Source: Enoplosus armatus (Eukaryota > Chordata > Actinopteri > Centrarchiformes > Enoplosidae). From it: a stretch of 64,000 bases of DNA. The stretch is from the NCBI RefSeq assembly GCF_043641665.1, contig NC_092183.1:9546501-9610500 (forward strand). The letters are read 5' to 3'. The notes beneath the pieces were generated by a model. That model was not told where the DNA came from, ran no database searches, and was given only the letters and a program-made list of their open reading frames with translations. The position numbers and the translations under genes were made by a program. Below are positions 32,301-45,330 of the stretch, piece by piece; the stretch's first letter is position 1; every line of letters begins with the position of its first letter.

Positions 32301-35300
32301 TAGTGGGCCAGAGTAAACTCACCTGTGTGGGTGTGCGGGGCTTTTAAAAGTTTTGTATTTTTTACTGCTGTACTGATGTTTTTAAGTGTTGAAACATCAG
32401 AAAACAATCTGTGTTAGTCCTATTAAACAACTCGTGAGTAAGTGTTGCCTCCAATCCTGTGCTTTGAATGTTACTGTTGGGTTTACAATGTCAACATTTA
32501 AATCACAGATTGTGTCTTTAATCTTCCAGTTCTGGTTCCTACAACTGCTACTATAGCGACTACTTTCCATGGAAAGTAGTCTTGCAAATTGCGAAAAACA
32601 GCCCCGAATCCAAAACATTAAAGTATCACATCGCAATTTGCTTTTCCCGGTCTGCGCGCATAACAGATTGTGATGCAAAGTTGTCTGGACGAGCCAAAAT
32701 AAAAAAAAAAGTGAACTTGTTGGCGACCACAGTCAGAATGATGTTATGGTCTTTGAAGCTGGGCAGAGACTTATATAAGCTTTACTATCTATTTCAAACT
32801 GCTATTTCATCGCCATCCTTCAACCTTCTGTGTGAGCTTCCTGTTATTTTGCAGTTTCTAATTAAACTGAGAAAGATATGGGCACTTCAAGGGGATATCT
32901 TTCTGCCTGCAGTCCCAGTGTAATCCAAGTGGGGTCAGAACAGATCGGTGTTATAACCCTGACTTTTTCTTTCAGTCTGTCGGATGATATTTTTTTAAAT
33001 TTATTTTTTTATCACCGAAGGTTGTCCTGGTGAAGCTTTTCAGAACCAATCTTTTGATTCAAAGGACATATCAGGACTTAGATGTCCTTATCCTCATTCT
33101 CTTCTCTTCATGTATTGTATACTTGTGATAGTGTAGCCTGCAGCGTCAGGAAAGATGTGTGACAGAGAAAAGATGATGCAGCAGGTTTACAAGACACTTT
33201 CCATGAGACATGGTTTACCTCAACCACATTAGCATTAGTAAATTAATAAAAAAAATATGTTGCAGCTGTTGGAGCAACAATACACTTAAATCTCACTATT
33301 ACTTTTTTTTGACACTTCAGTTATTGTTCAGTATCTTATTGCAATCTGGCAAGATGTCCTCTTCCCAACATTCCTGTTTTTCATTGAACCAAACATAAAC
33401 ACTTACAAAGAAGCATCTGACAGAACATACTCTGATTTATTTGTGGACTTTGTTTGTTGTCATTTCCAAGCTGGGAGATAATTAGTACCTTTTCAGGAGG
33501 ACAAGGCCAAGCCCAGGGCATGTGAGCCTGCGTCTGTTTAGCTTGCAAAGCCTGTTTTGGCTTGTGGAGGAACATTATATGGAACAGTTACCAGTGCACG
33601 ATAAGGGGTGATAAATTGGACAGGTGACAAAAAAAGGTGCAGTCCATTTTGAACACTTTGAAATAGGTTGGAGTTGCTTTAAGCGAGCCATCATGGAGGT
33701 ATATACGGTGGGAGTAAAAGAGACAGGGTGCAACAGAACCAGATCCACGATACATGTCTTCACTCCACATCTGCACTCCTTCACGTTGTGACGTCTTTGG
33801 TACTTTTTAATTGCCAGATGAAAGTGCACTTAGAGGTGACATCTGATATAGTGTGTGTGCAAGTAAGCGCACTTGTTCTCTGTTCCCAGTACAGCACTGG
33901 TAAAGCACTTACATTCACGTTGATCCACGCCACCGACAATTAGTGGCCCCGGTCCGGGCAGTGGAAACGAGGACGGCGTCTCATTGCCTTCAGTGAGGGG
34001 CAGGGAACTGAACTCAAGAATCACAAGTGGAAGTAACCTGAGCTGTACAGGCAATACCTCTTTAAAAACACATGCAATACACATTTATTATCATTAATAG
34101 CATGCATGGTGTTTTGAATGATTTGCTCGTTAAATGCCCAGAAACGCACCGTTCCCACTAATTTCTTGACCTTTTGAAGTCAATTACTTCATAAAACATT
34201 TCAGGTTGACATAAAATAGCTGATTTATGGCCCGTTGCTGTTTTTTATCTTGGTAGTTGAAACGACCCCTCCACTAAATCATGTTTCTCCAACATACTGT
34301 ACCTTTCACCAGAGGTTCCCATGCATGCCATTGGCTCAGAGGCACTACTGACAAGATACTGGCTGTTTTCAAATAGCCGACATAAAAAGATTATCTTTGC
34401 AGCAACAGTTTTAGACATGCACTTGCAGGGACTCGTGACTAAAGTTGTGGCCAATTCTGCATATGAATCACAGTATCCTAAAAAAGCATTCACAGTAAAA
34501 ATCACGGGGTGAAAATTAACCCAATCTGAGTCACCAAAGCAAAGCAATAATAGACTAACTTTACTCCATACCAATGGGTTTTTTGACCCAGTGTTAATGT
34601 TGTTTTTTGTATTAATATTGCGTTATTTACCCAAACTAAAACATGGCATGCTTACTGTATACTCTACTCCATAGTAACTATTTTTAGATGTACTGTATGT
34701 GTCACTATTAGTCACTGATTGTTTATAATATATCTTTACAGTTTTAAATGTCATATGCTAATACTATCAGGTAAGACTTGAGCTTGTTGTGGGTCAAAAC
34801 AACCATATTTTAGTTTGGTAAAATAACCCGACAGTCACACTAACACTGGGTGAAAAACAACAGCTTTTTAAAGACCCTATGATTCATAACCATATTTGCT
34901 CTCCTGCTCATATACAGCATGTGATTAATGAATTGGTTTGATACGTTAGTCACTGCTAACGGTGGCACACAGAGCAGCTGGACTTTGAGTTATGTGGTGC
35001 TGAAACCTTAAAACAAATCAGGATATAAGCAGCATTAAAGGCATCAACATTGTTTCAGAGCACCATTTGTTAGAAAACCTCAGAGTGAGGCGGCGTAACC
35101 TGATTCCTTGGCAGAGCCGCAGCTCAACCTAAAGCATCTGGAGAAGCTCTGTGGTCAAATTAACCGGTTTTGAAATAAATGGTCACTGGTGTGGAGAGAA
35201 GATGAGGGGAAATTCTACTCAGCATGTAATAGGTGATCGCAGGGGATAATGATTATTAGAAGAATGATAGAGAAAAATACTTATATTAGGCAGCTGTAAA

Positions 35301-35635
35301 AAGAAAATATGCTGAGTGCTCCAAGAATCACTGACTGAGGAGCAGAGTTGGCAGGGGCAGCGGTGCGAGCTGGGAAACGCTGCTGGCTTCCAGTACGCGT
35401 GTGAGCATGTGACTTTCTGTTAGAGCACCTCGCTGTGGACTTGAAACTGTGTGGTTAAACTGTTTATCATCACATTTTGTGCTCAAATCTGACACAAACA
35501 ACTTTTTAAACTGCATCTGTCTGATGTGGAGGCTGTTATGAGATCATTAAATGATTCATGAAGTGGCTGCTTTGGTTCAGCAATTAAGATTTGTTTTCCA
35601 CTCATTTGTGGTGAATCATTATTGAATTCATTTGT
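29341..35635. other. Intergenic DNA, no gene recognised
   Basis: About 6.3 kb with no exon I can identify by protein similarity. The short frames present are at chance length for AT-rich DNA. One small hydrophobic frame (31119-31319, minus) is noted separately. Confidence 0.4.
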
Positions 35636-35910
35636 GAGTTAGATGAGACGATCAATACCACTCTCATGTGTATATGATAAATATGAAGCTACTGCCTGCA
35701 GCCGATGAGCTTTGCATAAAGTCTGGAAATAGGAGTAAACAGCCAGAGACAGCTCTGTCCAAAGGTAACAAAATCAGCCTACTAGCACCTCTAAAGCTCA
35801 CTGATTCACAAGTTATATCTTGTTCTAATCTGTACAAAAACCAAAATCTAAAAACAGCAAGTTGCGGTTCAACATCCAGGAATTATTGTATCTGGCCGAG
35901 AAACAGTCTG
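35636..35910 (+). mobile_element. MITE-like teleost repeat, left part
   Basis: It has GAGTTAGATGAGACGATCAA, ACCACTCTCATGTGTATATG, GCTCTGTCCAAAGGTAACAA and CACCTCTAAAGCTCACTGAT, then GTACAAAAACCAAAATCTAA. These are the same block order as at 6285-6530 and 47025-47455. The left terminal inverted repeat and the right half are not clear. Confidence 0.65.
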
Positions 35911-36535
35911 GCACACAACATGTAGTTTGTACCCTTCAGTTTTTGTACAGCTTAAACAAACAATCATGATTAATAAGTAAGCTTTAGGTCCCATATTGTT
36001 GTATTCAGATTTAGTTAGCAGTTAGCGGGCTCGATGCCCTTTTGTCCTTTTCTTTTATCACAGTTTTGTATCTTTGTATGATTCCTTGTTGCTTTTTGAC
36101 TTTCGTAAATATAAAGGGATGACATACAACTGGGATCGCTGGTTAGATTTGAACCCAGAGCACAGCCGCCTCATTGATTTCAATTATTAATGTTTCATTT
36201 GGACCCCCCTCCAGCCAGTTTCCTCAGTGATGTGTAGTTTGTACACTCTATAAAACATATTTGGACAGGTCTGTGACTGATATGAACTGGAAATGTATGA
36301 ATATCACTGACTCAGTGAGCTGAAATGATTTGACCAACTGTGGAAAACGCCTTGATAAACGTGACCCTCGTGAATACACCCACACACATATCAGCACCAT
36401 CACCAGATGCTCTAATGCTTTCATTGCTATTGGACGCTCCTGGAAACACAATATACTTCCTGGCAAAAAGCTTTTAATCAGAGAGGTAAATCTTTTATCT
36501 ACTCAGAAAAAAAGTACTTCACTTTCCATGAAAAG

Positions 36536-36538
<3 letters not shown>

Positions 36539-36573
<35 letters not shown>
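36539..36573 (+). repeat. (TA)n microsatellite
   Basis: Uninterrupted TA dinucleotide run of about 34 nt. Confidence 0.9.
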
Positions 36574-36578
<5 letters not shown>

Positions 36579-37209
36579 TCTCTCCATATATCTGTGTCGT
36601 ATTGGCTTGTTGTCTGACAGGTCATCTCATGTGGTTAAGTTTTTCCTAGCTCCTCTGGTATTATATAACAGCGGAGATCAAAGTCACCAATTAGCTGCTG
36701 ATTTCATGGGAACTTGCTGGTGTACATAATTCTGCTTTAAAATCTTTGAAATAAGTCGCTCTACATACTGTATATTTGTGTGGGATTTAACAGGAGTCAG
36801 GAGGGTGACTAATTCCTAGCCTGGAGCCTGTTCACATTGCCGCCCCCTATGCCAGACTGAACACGCGACCAGGCTGCACTGAGCTACTTCTGATGATGTT
36901 AGTAGATTCAAAAATGGACGTGAAAAAGAAAAATACCGTATATCTATTCTGAGTGTATCTCTTTTACTGAGTTTGTATTTTGTGTCTACGTCTCGGTCAG
37001 GTCTCCCTATCAGAAAGGGTTTCCGACTACAACTGGACTCGCCTGGTTAAACAAATAGTTGATTAAAATGAGATAGATTAGAGTACACATAATTATTTTA
37101 TTAGAATAAGTTAAAAATAAACCATATAGTTAATAGTAAGACGTGACAACAACTGTGAGCATTTTCCTCTTGTACAAACAGGAAAGACACAACCGCAGTG
37201 TAGCTGGAG

Positions 37210-37800
37210 TGAAAAGGTCAGTTCACCCAAATAACAAAAAACACATTTCTCATTTACCTTTAGTGGTATCTGTGCATGCAAATAATTTGGGCTTTATCTT
37301 TCCAGATTCCTGCCACGACCTTAAAGGTGCACTTCAGCAATTCAGTTGTATTTCCATCACGTTGAGTAACTTTAGACAAAAAGAAAATCTGTGCAGCAGT
37401 CACCAAGATATCCTGACTTTTAGTCTCTAGTGATAGTCCAAAAATGAGGATCCTTTGCAACTCTGCAACTGTCTACTTCCAGTTTGTAACACCAGCTTTC
37501 TGTAAAACATTTGAAGTCCTGAATTAAAGCCCAGATATTTGATGAAAGTTAACTGACCTTCACGTGTAAAACTGGTGGAGTGCCCCTTAAATACAATCAA
37601 GCTGAACATAATTTTGTCTGTGGTGCTCACGGCATTAAACAGTGTCCCTCCACAGACCTCACAAAATAGTCCCAATCAAAACAGCAGAAATCTCTGATCC
37701 TGGGAAAATAAAACCAGCAACTGCCTGCTTGGTATGTGAGAAAATACATGTTTGTAATTTGAGTTAACTGACCCTGTAAGTGTTCAAATTTATCACCAAA
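37210..37800 (+). mobile_element. Probable second MITE-like teleost repeat
   Basis: It begins GTCAGTTCACCCAAATAACA and ACACATTTCTCATTTACCTT. It continues with TAGTGGTATCTGTGCATGCA and CTTAAAGGTGCACTTCAGCA, and has internal CCTCACAAAATAGTCCCAAT. I recognise this order of blocks as a common teleost dispersed repeat, but only one copy is in the window, so the boundaries are approximate. Confidence 0.45.
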
Positions 37801-40800
37801 CAAAGCCTCATTGTTCTGATGGTACATTTGCACTGCACACACAGTAGAGAATCCTGTTTTCTCTCTGAATCACATTTCATTCCCATTTTCTCCATCATTC
37901 AAGGGGAAGAATCACAGGCTCTTATAGCACCCTAAGACATTTATCAGTTCCTGCATCAGTTCTGCTGCGGGTCTGGCATATTTCCAAACTGGGATTAGTG
38001 TTTAGTGTTCTTTTCAAATGAGGGTGACAGCAGACGAGGAGGAGCAGCAGGTGTTATCTGTGGTTTATCAGTGAGCAGAGAGGTGACGGTGCAGAGCGTC
38101 ACTGAAGGACCCTGCTGATTAAAAGCAGGTTCAAAGGTTTCCTCCACTGTTCTCTTGGGATCCTCTTACACAAGCTTCATCACCTCCAGCCTTAACATAT
38201 CCAACAAAATCATCCCCATTTATTGTCAGAGAACTTGTTGTGTTAGACTTGTTTCCAAGAGCTGAGGTCAGTGTGGTTATTCTGCAGCTCATTTGTACTG
38301 GATGTGAATGTACACCTGTTCACACAGACGGTAAATATCAGCCTCATTGGTTCTCCATTTATTGATATAATTAGGTACGGCAGACTCTGGTGAGAACAAA
38401 GAGGATCAAATTGCGGAGAAGTGGAGCGCTTGTTTCATGCGTCACGGTATCCTCCTACTGTACAATCCCATTTTTCACAGTTTAAATCAATTAATCCGCA
38501 TTGTTCCCAGAGTCTGGAGGATACTCTGACACTTTAGGCGTCTCCACAACGTGTTTGCCTAAGCCACTGAATTGCTTGTTTAAGCTTAATTGCGATGAAT
38601 TGGAGCCTTAGATTGTGTTTATTGTTTCAGGAGAAGAAGCTCTCTCGGCCAGGTCTACTTCCTGAGACCCTGACTTTTTTTTTCCGTCAGACTAAGACTC
38701 TCACAGTTTTTCACTGTTTCTGTGTGTGTCTGGCATTAGCTATTTGACACATTACCAAGATCCAGAGGCTTTTTTATACACTTACAATATGTAACCTTAC
38801 ACCAGAGTGTTACATTTTGGTTTATTTATTAAACTTTGGAAACGTGGTAGCCGGCTCTTCTCAGGGCCATTTGTCTGTGCTAGTGAGATGATCTCACCAA
38901 ACAAAAAAAGAGTGTGAGAAACTTGGTGCTCATATTATTAACTTCCGCTTTATGTTGACAACATATGATGACATGTCAAAGGCCATGTTTGCTGTGAAAT
39001 GTGAAATGCGTGGGCGTTTACAGCTGCATTATAAAATGTACACTTTTATATTCCTGAACACAGAAGTTCTCAATTTTGGCGCACGCAAAGTTATGTTTAC
39101 ACATATGAAAAGTGAGACAACAGCAAATAAAAAAAACAAAGCTGAAGTAAATGTCCACAGATTTAATTCTACATTATAAACATTATAAACAAAATACAAA
39201 ATAAAGTGCATAATGTAAAGACCGCATTAAAACATAAATAGACCTTGTTTAATAGGCCACTTGTATGTCAAACTTTACCTTTAACCAGATATCATTATAC
39301 TGTACAATCTTGAGGGGCGTGATTCTCAGCATTTATGCGCACGAACAAGCTCGTCTAAAATTAACAGCAACAAGAGAAACAAGAAGGACAAGTATGTAAT
39401 CCGTGACATTAAGCAACAATCTGGAGCCGATTTAGCAACAGGGGAAAGGAGGTAGACTGTGTGCTTCAAAGCTGCTGAAATGAAGCTCGTTTGAGTGGAA
39501 AAGCTCAAACAAACAGGAGTTCAAAAGTTCAGTCTATTATATAGAAGGCAGCGGCTCAAGGTGTCAATTGAGTATAAGACATTAAAAAGGGGAATTCTAC
39601 CATTGGAAAAAAATGCAGCACAGAAAAGGAACACAAAAACTGATCTGAGGATAATCTGAATCATCAGTCCTTGTTTGACAAAAGCACTTTTACAATCTTT
39701 AAATTTAGGGATGTAGAATTAAGTAACCTCAGATTTTTGTTATTGCAAAAGCGGAAACAATTAGTCGAAAGAATTTTTTGATAATTAATCGTTTGTGTCA
39801 CTTTCAAGCAAAAATGCAGAAATGTGAGTCATGTCTAATTTCACAAAACGAGCAATTTTAAGATGTCACCTTGGGTTTTGACAAATTGTGACGGGTATTT
39901 TTTAACAATTTCCTGACATTTTGACTAAACAATTAACTGAAGTGAGAGTAATCAGCAGAATAACTGCTAATGAAAGTAATACCTGCAGCCTTAACTGACT
40001 CAAAACATTTATCTATGTCCTGATTTTCTAGATGTGGATGTGCTGGAAGATAACGATACATGAGCATGAGTACTGATCAAAGTACATGACTCATACAATT
40101 TAATAATACAAATACTTATTTAGGGTGGATTATCCCTTTGGAGTTGTGATTTATGTACTACAACCTTCTCCTAGAGAAGAATAATGTTATTACAAACAAT
40201 ATCTTATACAACATTGATCACTTAGAAACAGTTTTTTTTTTCTCAAGCTGACAGGTGTGTTGAAATATCTTCATCTTAATAATCCACATTAAGCAACATC
40301 TGTCCACTAACTAATCTGTAGCTGCAGAAAAAGCATTCCCAGTCTGATTTAAATAGTTTGGTGTTAATAACTATGGCGCAGGAGTCTTTGTACCCTCATT
40401 GTAAGATGGAAAACAATGTTTTTATAATTTGAGATGACCTATTCATGTATATTCCAGGGCTGAGGAACAAAAATGTTAGTGTTCACCACATAATAATACT
40501 GCACTGTACATTAGTCATGGAACTAACACAACATGTCCTTCAAAAAGAGTTTTTCAAACAAATCAATCCTTACAATGGCAGCACACACGCAAGTAATTAC
40601 TCATAAGGATCACAATCAATACTGTTTTCATTTACCATGTTGACCACAAGCTTGGGACTCAATTATTCTAAACTACTGGCCTCATCTACTTTAAAGGTTT
40701 CCACAATGATTGAATAAAGTAGCTGAAGTTATGAAGGATAGCGTTTCCATCACTGACTCTTGAGTCATGAAGAAGTCATCTCTGTTAGAGTTAGAGTAGA

Positions 40801-41058
40801 TCAGTTTTGGGCAAAATGACAAATCTGCTCACACAGTCAGAGACAGTCGACACTTGAGGTAGCTGGGTGCTGAAACAGAGAACACAGGATGTTTCTCTTT
40901 CTTTCTTGCTTCATGTGCCCGACTTCAGAAGATTCACTTATTATTTTTATGTGCCTTTCCCCATTTTTCAGAGGTTTAAAAGTTCACTTTGGAGAAGTCA
41001 TTCAGTAGGCAAACTATCTCAGAGCGAACTGAGAACTTTCTCCTAATTCAGAGTTAAG
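37801..41058. other. Downstream flank of ptger4
   Basis: No exon recognised. Part of this interval must contain the ptger4 3' UTR (minus strand). Several AT-rich stretches occur near 39.2-40.9 kb, but I could not choose one polyadenylation signal. Confidence 0.35.
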
Positions 41059-42786
41059 TCAGATGCATTTCTCCTCCACTGTCTGGGTGCTCAACGACAC
41101 CTGAAGTGCCGGGTCTTTTGGGCATGGCAGGGCTGAAAGGTCCCTCATTACATTTGTCCCTTCTCTACCCTGAGCCTCAACGCTGCCCTGCTCAGACGAA
41201 TAAGAAGCTTGTGAGTTTCTGACCGATGAAGGTCGTGAACCAGAGAGTCTGTCGGCTTTGTGACAGCTTCCAGTGTACACCTCACTTCCCTCTGGCAAGT
41301 AGAGGAAGGTCTGGGAGTCCCGGTTAGAGATGACCGAGGAGAGTTGATGAGCATCTATACAGTGGAAGTTTCCCTGTCTTTGTTGCCTCCGTGCTCCTAT
41401 CTTGCAAAATAAGCACTTGATTTTCTCAATGAGCTTGAGGAGAACAGCCTTGCGCAACAGGATGTAGATCCAGGGATCAAGAATGGGGTTGAAGGAGGCG
41501 AAGCGTATCGCTCGTAGATCAGGGTTTTTTTCCAACCGCAGTTCCACTGGAGTCTTATACAGCTGGTTCAGAAACACCTGAGCCTGCAAGGGAAGAGAGA
41601 GTACAGGCTGAGCTGATGGATAAATGTTTCAAACTATGTGTGAGTGTGCAGCTGTGGGTGTGCATATGTGTGTTTCTGAGAGGAAAAGTGAGAAAGACAC
41701 TAACAAAAACATGGGAGGGAGGGCAAAGTAATTTAATCCAAATTTGTTTCAACGTTCATCTCTAATCATCCTCTTGGATTTGGATCAAATTGCATGAGCA
41801 GGAGTAGTGGCTTAGAAGGGCAAGGAAAAAGTGATTTGGTACAAAAATTAACATGTTTTAACTTTGCTTTCTTATCGTCCACTTGAAATGCATGACCAAA
41901 TTGTTTTATGTCCAAAAATGGCATTTGTGCGTAAAAGAGTCATGCGTAAAATGTGCGTAATGGATAGAAATAACCCACAGGGAGCAGAGAAAAGAGAACT
42001 TACAACAAGTGGGATGGAGCAGATAAGCACCACTGCCGACGTGCCTATGAGCAAGATGACCATCTGAATCTCTGCACCGGCCAGACGCCCAAAGCTGCGT
42101 CCTCTCCTCCGCGGGTCCACGTTGCGCCCCAGATCGGTACCGAGCGACGTCCTGCGCACAAAGCGCCGATGCATCCGGATCAAAGCCACGCACACCAGCA
42201 CGTTACAGATAACAGTGGCGAGAATAAGAAGAGAGCTGAAACCCGCATACATATAGGAGTAGGCGGCATCGCTGGTCTTGTTGCTCCTCCACTCTAAAAA
42301 ACACCAAGTTTGCGGGTGTTGTTTCTTCACCTGTCCAAAGCCGATAATCGGCAGGGCGCAGAAAAGCGCGTTGGAGATGTAGATCGCCAGGAGAGTCAAA
42401 CCCGCCAGTTTTTGGTCCACGTTTTCATTGTAGAAGTAGGCATGGTTTATAGCGATGTATCTCTCCACCGACATGGCACAGATGATACTGAGTCCCGACA
42501 GAGAGAAGAAAAGCATGGTGAATCCAAAGTACTGGCACAGCGGGTCCTCTCCCGGCCACGATCCTTTCACATAAGTGGCGATGGTGACCGGACTGGCCAG
42601 CAGTGTGCCCAGGAGGTCCGTGACCGCCAGTCCACACACCAGCGTGTAAAACGTGGTTTCTTTCTGTTCTTTGCGAGATTTACAAAGAACCACGATGGCG
42701 ATGACATTCCCAACCACCCCGAAAATGAACATAATAGACGGAATGGTCGGGATCATGGTCCTCTCTGTCATCGATTGATTATTCAT
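41059..42786 (-). CDS. ptger4: Prostaglandin E2 receptor EP4 subtype
   Basis: Class A GPCR for prostaglandin E2, normally Gs-coupled at the plasma membrane. Two coding exons: 42786-42004 (261 codons) and 41583-41059 (174 codons plus stop), joined in phase 0 at GTT|GTAAGT and GCAG|GCT. The protein has 435 residues (human EP4 488). The start is the ATG at 42786; the frame stays open upstream but has only a GTG. Visible features: TM1 IFGVVGNVIAIVVLC (21-35), TM2 with CGLAVTDLLG (51-60), the prostanoid ERY variant SVERY (106-110), ECL2 QTWCFLEW (159-166), the basic third loop RRTSLGTD and GAEIQMVILLI into TM6. TM7 is IRFASFNPILDPWIY with the conserved Arg (288) and DPWIY in place of NPxxY. A LIEKIKCLFC juxtamembrane segment follows, and the extreme end EEKCI matches mammalian EKCI. 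Teleosts have several ptger4 paralogues; I cannot choose between them. Confidence 0.94.
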
Positions 42787-43260
42787 TGTTATGTCCTTCA
42801 AGCGCAGTTCAAGACGAGTGACACAACCTTTCTTAACGCCAGTATTTCCAGTCCAGAGCAGGAAACTTATTTGCACTTGAAAGAAGCCTGAGCAACATGG
42901 TCAAAATCAAAAGAACTGTCTGCACCTTATCTTAAAACCAACTTCTAAACAACGTTCAACCCCCCCGGCAGAGCGTCATGTGGCTGCTGATGTGGTTCGC
43001 AGCGGTTCAGTGGTGTTTTGGTATCAGACCCTCAGCAAGCTTTGCGAGACAGAAACAGATTTCACTCACCAGGACAGAGAGATAAAGGCAGGCAACAGAC
43101 ACGACTTCATTGAAATAAGGCTCTGCCTTCAAGCTTCCTGCAGGCTTCAGTCCCTCCCCTTCATTTCACTTCACAGCCCTCATCAGCTGTCCAGTCTGGT
43201 GCAGGAAAGGCCTTGGACATATTTTATAACACCATAACACAGAGGTTAACCTAAACTCAC
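42787..43260. other. ptger4 5' flank
   Basis: Presumed 5' UTR and promoter of ptger4. EP4 genes usually have a non-coding first exon, which would lie here or further upstream, but I cannot place it. Confidence 0.3.
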
Positions 43261-45094
43261 AGCAAGTCTTGGCTTAACATTATGAAGTTAAAAAGGTTAC
43301 AAAAGTGAGACCCTAAAAACGGTGATAAAATGTAAATTTGTGCTTTCAAAGTTTCCATAGCAGGCAAATAAAAAGAAAAAGAAGAAATAATATTTTGTTG
43401 ATGATATTAATTGAGGCTTGTATCCAGAGCAATTAGTTATAACAGTTTTACATTTTCACTCCTGCATAATACTGCAACTTGCTGTAACACCCAAAGAAAC
43501 AACTCTTGTTAAAGGTTATGCTAAAATGATTTCCTGACAATCATCTCACAACAGGATTGATTTGGGATCAAGACTCTATATTTGTTTGCCTCATAATTAT
43601 GGATGAAAATCATCAAAATGTCAAATGGCTCTAATCAGTCTAATCAATTGTTCCCGGTTCTAATGCTGATCAGTTCACCAAATTTCATGCACATATATTC
43701 ATGAACCTGTCAGGACAAACAGTCTCAGTGCAAATGCATCCTCTTAGGAAAAATGATATGTAATGTTAACGAAGTATTGTGTTTCTTAGAAAACACCATA
43801 GAACATGTTATAAGAACATTTTATATTAACATTCAGTCCTCTAACACATTTTGTTTCAATCAAAACACCAACAGTTTAATATAACTTGTGCCCAGCATTT
43901 ATCGTAGCGCGAATAAACACGATGTCCTGCTGATAGATGACACCAGTGTCCTCGACATGATGGCAGGTCTTGTGACTTAAACTGCAAAACAAAACATGTG
44001 ACTGTTCACTCTATGTGGCACGGGCTCGGACTCTTTATAAAAACTCCTGGGATCAGATATTTCTCCGTCCAGACATTTAGACCTCCAGAATGAAAAGAAA
44101 GAATGTGAGCTGTGAGGTTAATTTAAGAAACCACATGTGGACCAGAAAGGAGGCCTTAATTAATTAATAGGTTTGTAAAGAAACATGTCTATGACAATGA
44201 ACTATGCAAATTACCTATCCGTACTAGTGGTACTAGTGATTGTATGTGTATAATTCGTGATGGTACTTCTGTAACAAGAGCAAACCCTTGTAACATCTCA
44301 AAATCCAGCTTTGACGTGTGGTTCAGCTTTATTTGTCATTGTAGGACTGCACAATGAAATGCAGCTGTAGCCCTCTCCGTGCTACACAAACAGAAAATGT
44401 ATGAATTAGAATAAAATAAAACAATTAAATGGGCAATTAAATAGAAAAAAATGGTATAAAAGTAGCACTTACTCTGCATCCCTCACTGAGCTGAAGAGCA
44501 TTGCGCTTTGGTTTGTCTCCTGTGTAACTTAAGCTGCATTTGAAACTTTAAGGCTGCAATAGAGCCTCCAACCACTAGTAGCAGCACAATGCTGCTGTGC
44601 AGAACCTCAGCTAGTGAACGAGGAAGAAATCCTACGCCATCTTTGATTTAGCATGACTTTGTATGACTTTAACGGAAATACCCGAGAGACGCTTGACAGC
44701 CGAAGGTGTCGGTATTGGCTATTTTTGGTAGCCTTGCTAGTTTGTTTACTTGTATTGTAGAAGAATGTAAACAGTGAAGAAGTGCAAAACACAACTGTTG
44801 TTGGAAAATCAGTAAAACTCTCTACAGAACATCTCTGATCTCGATGTCTAGAGAAATATTAGATGAGCTCAGTGTCGCTGTAGTTATTAGACAACAAACA
44901 TCATTTTCAATAATCAATAATCTTTTCCTACTGAAATGTGCTCATTGTACCATTTTTCAAATAAAAACTCATACAACAACATCGTCGCCATCACAGCGAC
45001 CTGCCAATCAGGACAGAGGAGTTTGATTGTACACTCTAAGGAGTCGGCTGGTAATTGTTTTTGGTAAATACATTTACAAGCTAACTTTGTTAGC
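43261..45094. other. Intergenic DNA, repeat-like segments only
   Basis: No gene recognised. TTTATTTGTCATTGTAGGAC with the nearby ACAATGAAATGCAGC (44328-44362) resembles the tail of a fish retroposon. 44600-44900 also looks repeat-derived. Confidence 0.3.
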
Positions 45095-45330
45095 CAGGAG
45101 CCAGGTGCAGTCAGGTTGCTGGTATAGGTGGGCGTTCATAGTGTCCTCAGGTTCTCAGATCTTTAGCTCCACCCTCTTGTCCAAATATGGTCACTTCTGG
45201 CTCCAAAAAACCAAGATGGCGACGACCAAAATGCCAAACTCGAGGATTCAAAGCGGTAGTCCACAAACCAATGGGTGTCGTCACGGTGGCTGCGTCCGCT
45301 TCTTTTATGCAGTCTATGGGCCGGAGCTTG
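45095..45330 (+). repeat. Dispersed teleost repeat
   Basis: TCCAAATATGGTCACTTCTG, AACCAAGATGGCGACGACC, CACAAACCAATGGGTGTCGT, CACGGTGGCTGCGTCCGCTT and ATGCAGTCTATGGG occur in the order I know from a very common fish interspersed repeat. Only one copy is present here, so the ends are approximate. Confidence 0.5.

Noticed and set aside
36539..36573. Tandem array considered as CRISPR-like
   Set aside because: It is a plain TA microsatellite in a vertebrate genome, with no repeat-spacer structure anywhere in the window.
42787..42876. 30-codon upstream extension of ptger4
   Set aside because: It begins with GTG and has no similarity to EP4. The ATG at 42786 gives the expected short extracellular N-terminus.
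42310..42891. 193-codon plus-strand open frame
   Set aside because: It is exactly antisense to ptger4 exon 1, whose frame matches EP4 along its whole length. Its own translation resembles no family.
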